Part shown: positions 61,765 through 64,000 of the stretch, one piece after another
How positions within the stretch are numbered: the first letter of the stretch is position 1
Layout of the letters: every line of letters starts with the position of its first letter
Assembly (NCBI GenBank): GCA_000231825.2
Contig: JH720303.1
Location: forward strand, 1,388,574-1,452,573
Origin: Tetrahymena elliotti 4EA
Taxonomy: Eukaryota; Ciliophora; Oligohymenophorea; Hymenostomatida; Tetrahymenidae
DNA: 64,000 nt
Reading direction: 5' to 3'
Program-made: the position numbers and the translations under genes
The notes under the pieces: generated by a model
Databases searched by the model: none
Seen by the model: only the letters and a program-made list of their open reading frames with translations
What the model was told of the DNA's origin: nothing

Positions 61765-62511
61765 ATGTCTAAAGTAATTAGCAACGTTTTTTACCATATA
61801 CCTTAGGACAAGGATGACCCTGATACTCCTAATGTTTTTTGGTATAAATTTTAGATGAAAATCATTAGCGTAATTGCAATTAAGTTGTTAAATTTGATTT
61901 AATATTATCAAAAGTGTACCCAAATAATAAGAAGATATACGTTTAGCTGACATTAAAAGCTACTTCCCATTAAATGGATAATATATTTTCAGGTTTAAAT
62001 ATAAGTATAACAATTAAATAGTATGGATGGATATCCCTGAAAATTCTAAAAAGCTTCCTATCTATGAGGGCAGAATATTTTTAAAAGCTACAAGAGTACA
62101 ATGGGGTATTTTTGCTATTTGATAATAATTTGAATTTAAGATATAAAAATAAAATAGGAGAAGAGTAAAAAAAAGCCGAACCAGAGCGTGTTTAACCTCC
62201 AGTATAAAGTCAACCATAATAATAATAAGCACCCCAAAAAGTAATTAATGAATTTTTATTAGTTTCATCGAAAATCAAAAACATAAATTTTTTAAAATGC
62301 ACATAAAAAATATCAGAAATGGATGAAATAAAATCCCATAAATATTGATTAGATTTATTTTACTTTGCCAAAATATTTTTTTAAGTAATAGAAATAGCAA
62401 CCAAAATAAGAATATATAGATTTCTTTGGAGAAGATGAAGAAACTTAAAATTAGTCAAAAAATTAATAAGGACCTGGATAATATTAAGAGACTAACCTTT
62501 TAGATTTTTGA
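61765..62511 (+). CDS. DIX-domain protein (Dishevelled/Axin-type polymerisation domain)
   Basis: DIX domains self-assemble head to tail and build signalling or polarity clusters. ATG 61765 begins MSKVISNVFYHIPQDKDD, matching the first DIX strand (K-V-I-Y-(H/Y)-(I/L)). A GT-AG intron from about 61839 to 61914 joins NVF to CVPKQQEDIRLADIKSYF, matching the (T/R)-L-x-D-(F/I)-K helix. Then come NGQYIFRFKYKYNNQ and IVWMDIPENSKKLPIYEGRI, where LP-(hydrophobic)-(F/Y)-(E/N)-G-R-I is the strongest DIX signature. The domain fills residues 1 to about 90. The rest is a Gln/Pro/Glu-rich linker (QPPVQSQPQQQQAPQ) and a short acidic tail (EYIDFFGEDEETQ ... NLLDF) ending at TGA 62509-62511. There is no room for PDZ, DEP or RGS domains, so it is not a Dishevelled or Axin orthologue. 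Estimated length 150-170 residues. Confidence 0.75.
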
Positions 62512-63262
62512 TAGAAGAAAAATTGAAAATAAAAATGTTAAAGGTAGATAAATTTTATAAAATTAAACATAATTCGAATAAAATTAGATGTAAATTTGTA
62601 ATATTTAATAAAAACTCTATCTATATTTGCAAATAAATATTTTAATTTTTTAGCTAAACTTTTTAAAAAAATTTTTAGAATCTTTAAAAAACGCTTTGCT
62701 TGTATTTTTATTAATTGCAATTCATCAAACTTAAAAGATAATATTTATATTTTTGAATTAAATTATTAACGTATAAGCCAATTAAATATTTGTTGAAAAA
62801 TGATTAAAATATATTAAATAAAATTATTTTATGTTTAATAAATCCAAGTAAATAATTAAATTTGAAATAAATGAATTAATCTTCTATTATTTACTAGATA
62901 AATAAAGACTCAATATTTACATAAATTATATTTATATGATTTATGTAATTTATCTTATATATTTTGTTAAAAATAATTGAGTTAAGACTCATAGAGTTAT
63001 CTACTTATGGCATTAATAAAAAAATTGATATCAAATTAAATTGTTCTCAAATAAAATATTATTTAAGTTATAGTGTTTGAAAAAGTGTTTACTAAAGAAG
63101 CTAATTAAATTTAATTTTATAATTAAGCTCATTAACAATTTACTCAAGATAAATTAGACAAAAATTATTTTATTTATATTAATTAATTAAAAATGATTAA
63201 TTGATAATAAAAAGATGAACATAAATACTTTGTAATAAAGGAAATTTTTTTAAAATTAATCA
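62512..63262. other. Intergenic, no gene seen
   Basis: About 750 bases between convergent 3' ends. AT-rich, no coding-like frame of protein character and no recognisable element. Confidence 0.5.
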
Positions 63263-64000
63263 TCACTGTTTAAACTATTTATTTATGTATTTATTGAAAA
63301 TCATTGAATTTGCACTCATTGAATTTTCATCTATTTATTTATTGTCTTCATTGTTTGATTCATTCAAAAACTGTCTAACGAAACTGTTTGAATTTTCTTT
63401 ATCAGGGTTTATTGCACTTTTACTCGCATCTAAACTTGATTTTCTGCTTTATATTTAGTTATTATTTTACTGTGAATTTTCGTTGTTTGATTATTCATCG
63501 TCGTAACCCATATATATCATTTCACTATCATCGTTCTTAGATTCATCTTGCTTTACCTTGAGAAGTTTTCTCTTTTTTGATGTAGATTTATTATTTTATG
63601 ATTCATTTTCATTTTTATTTTCTTATTATTCTTCATACTGTTCTCCTTCTCCATAATCTCTAATAAATGCTACATCTTATTGATCTTCTTCTTCTAAGTT
63701 TTCTTTATAGTTATTTTCTTAGTTCTCTTCATTTTCTATATATGTTTTTGTATTTTCTTCTTCCATTTCATCATTATTTTTAACTTTTTTCAATTTTGAT
63801 TTTTTCTTTTTAGAAGATTAGTTCTCTTGACCTTCTCCACCCTCTTCTTAATTATTTTCAAGTAGACTTTCAGGGTTTTGTAAAAACTTTTCAACTTTTT
63901 CTTTCAATAGATCTATATCGCTGACTTTGAAAAATCCTGGTACTCTCCAATAAATTTATCCTTAAGCTGGTGGTCTGAACCCTAAAGATTCAAGTAACTA
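63263..64000 (-). CDS. Acidic/Lys-rich protein of unknown function, 5' end outside window
   Basis: Partial: 245 C-terminal residues are visible in one exon, ending FNKYINKQFKQ at TGA 63265-63263. The part nearest the window edge is ordered (ESLGFRPPAQGQIYWRVPGF, then FKVSDIDLLKEKVEKFLQN). It then passes into a long charged tail with alternating Glu/Asn and Lys clusters, including SSKKKKSKLKKVK and STSKKRKLLKVKQD, which resemble nuclear localisation signals. A Ser-rich segment (SRKSSLDASKSAINP) and SNSFVRQFLNES precede the end. The family is not recognised. The two basic clusters in an acidic background suggest a nuclear or chromatin-associated protein, which is inference from composition only. 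Confidence 0.65.

Noticed and set aside
62538..62720. 60-codon minus-strand frame of Lys/Phe/Ile
   Set aside because: Composition follows the AT-rich spacer; no start context, homology or continuation under the ciliate code.
1..64000. tRNA genes, CRISPR arrays, transposons and chromosome breakage sequences
   Set aside because: No cloverleaf with a T-arm consensus, no spaced direct repeats, no transposase or reverse transcriptase motifs and no full 15-base breakage motif were seen on reading.

Overview
This window reads as nuclear DNA of a ciliate close to Tetrahymena. It is about three-quarters A+T. Genes make sense only if TAA and TAG encode Gln and TGA is the sole stop. Introns are short, AT-rich GTA...TAG elements, mostly about 50-200 nt. 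Under this code I see 14 supported genes and one candidate, many interrupted by introns, so start and end mark the CDS span from ATG to TGA with introns included. I cannot tell macronuclear from micronuclear origin. No telomeres, tRNAs, rRNAs or transposons were recognised.

Layout. 0.4-2.8 kb (+): DGAT1-type acyltransferase. 3.4-6.0 kb (-): an Alba-domain protein inside huge Asn/Gln-rich tails. 7.0-7.9 kb (+): UPF3. 9.1-10.6 kb (+): base-exchange phosphatidylserine synthase. 11.9-23.9 kb (+): a giant guanylyl cyclase with a P4-ATPase-like N-terminal half and a two-domain cyclase C-terminal half. 24.4-25.6 kb (+): EngB/GTPBP8-type GTPase with a mitochondrial-looking leader. 26.5-49.0 kb (+): a roughly 22-kb gene with N-terminal RCC1 repeats and thousands of low-complexity, repeat-bearing residues; it contains an assembly gap at 38,224-38,780. 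49.8-51.5 kb (+): Ser/Asn/Gln-rich protein. 51.7-52.9 kb (-): uncertain long reading frame. 53.3-54.8 kb (-): tyrosine aminotransferase. 56.4-57.1 kb (-): small Trp/Tyr-rich, possibly mitochondrial protein. 58.1-59.4 kb (-): SHIPPO/STPG-repeat ciliary protein. 60.7-61.3 kb (-): unknown. 61.8-62.5 kb (+): DIX-domain protein. 63.3 kb to the end (-): acidic/Lys-rich protein, 5' end outside the window.

Functional links. Three neighbours concern membrane lipids: DGAT1, phosphatidylserine synthase and the flippase-like half of the cyclase. Two concern RNA: Alba and UPF3. Two concern cytoskeleton or cell form: the SHIPPO and DIX proteins. Eukaryotic gene order rarely implies a shared pathway, so these are observations only. 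The points most worth a second look are the DIX protein in a ciliate, the repeat architecture of the giant RCC1 protein (including repeats each carried on its own phase-2 exon), and the altered dephosphorylation motif in the cyclase's ATPase-like half.
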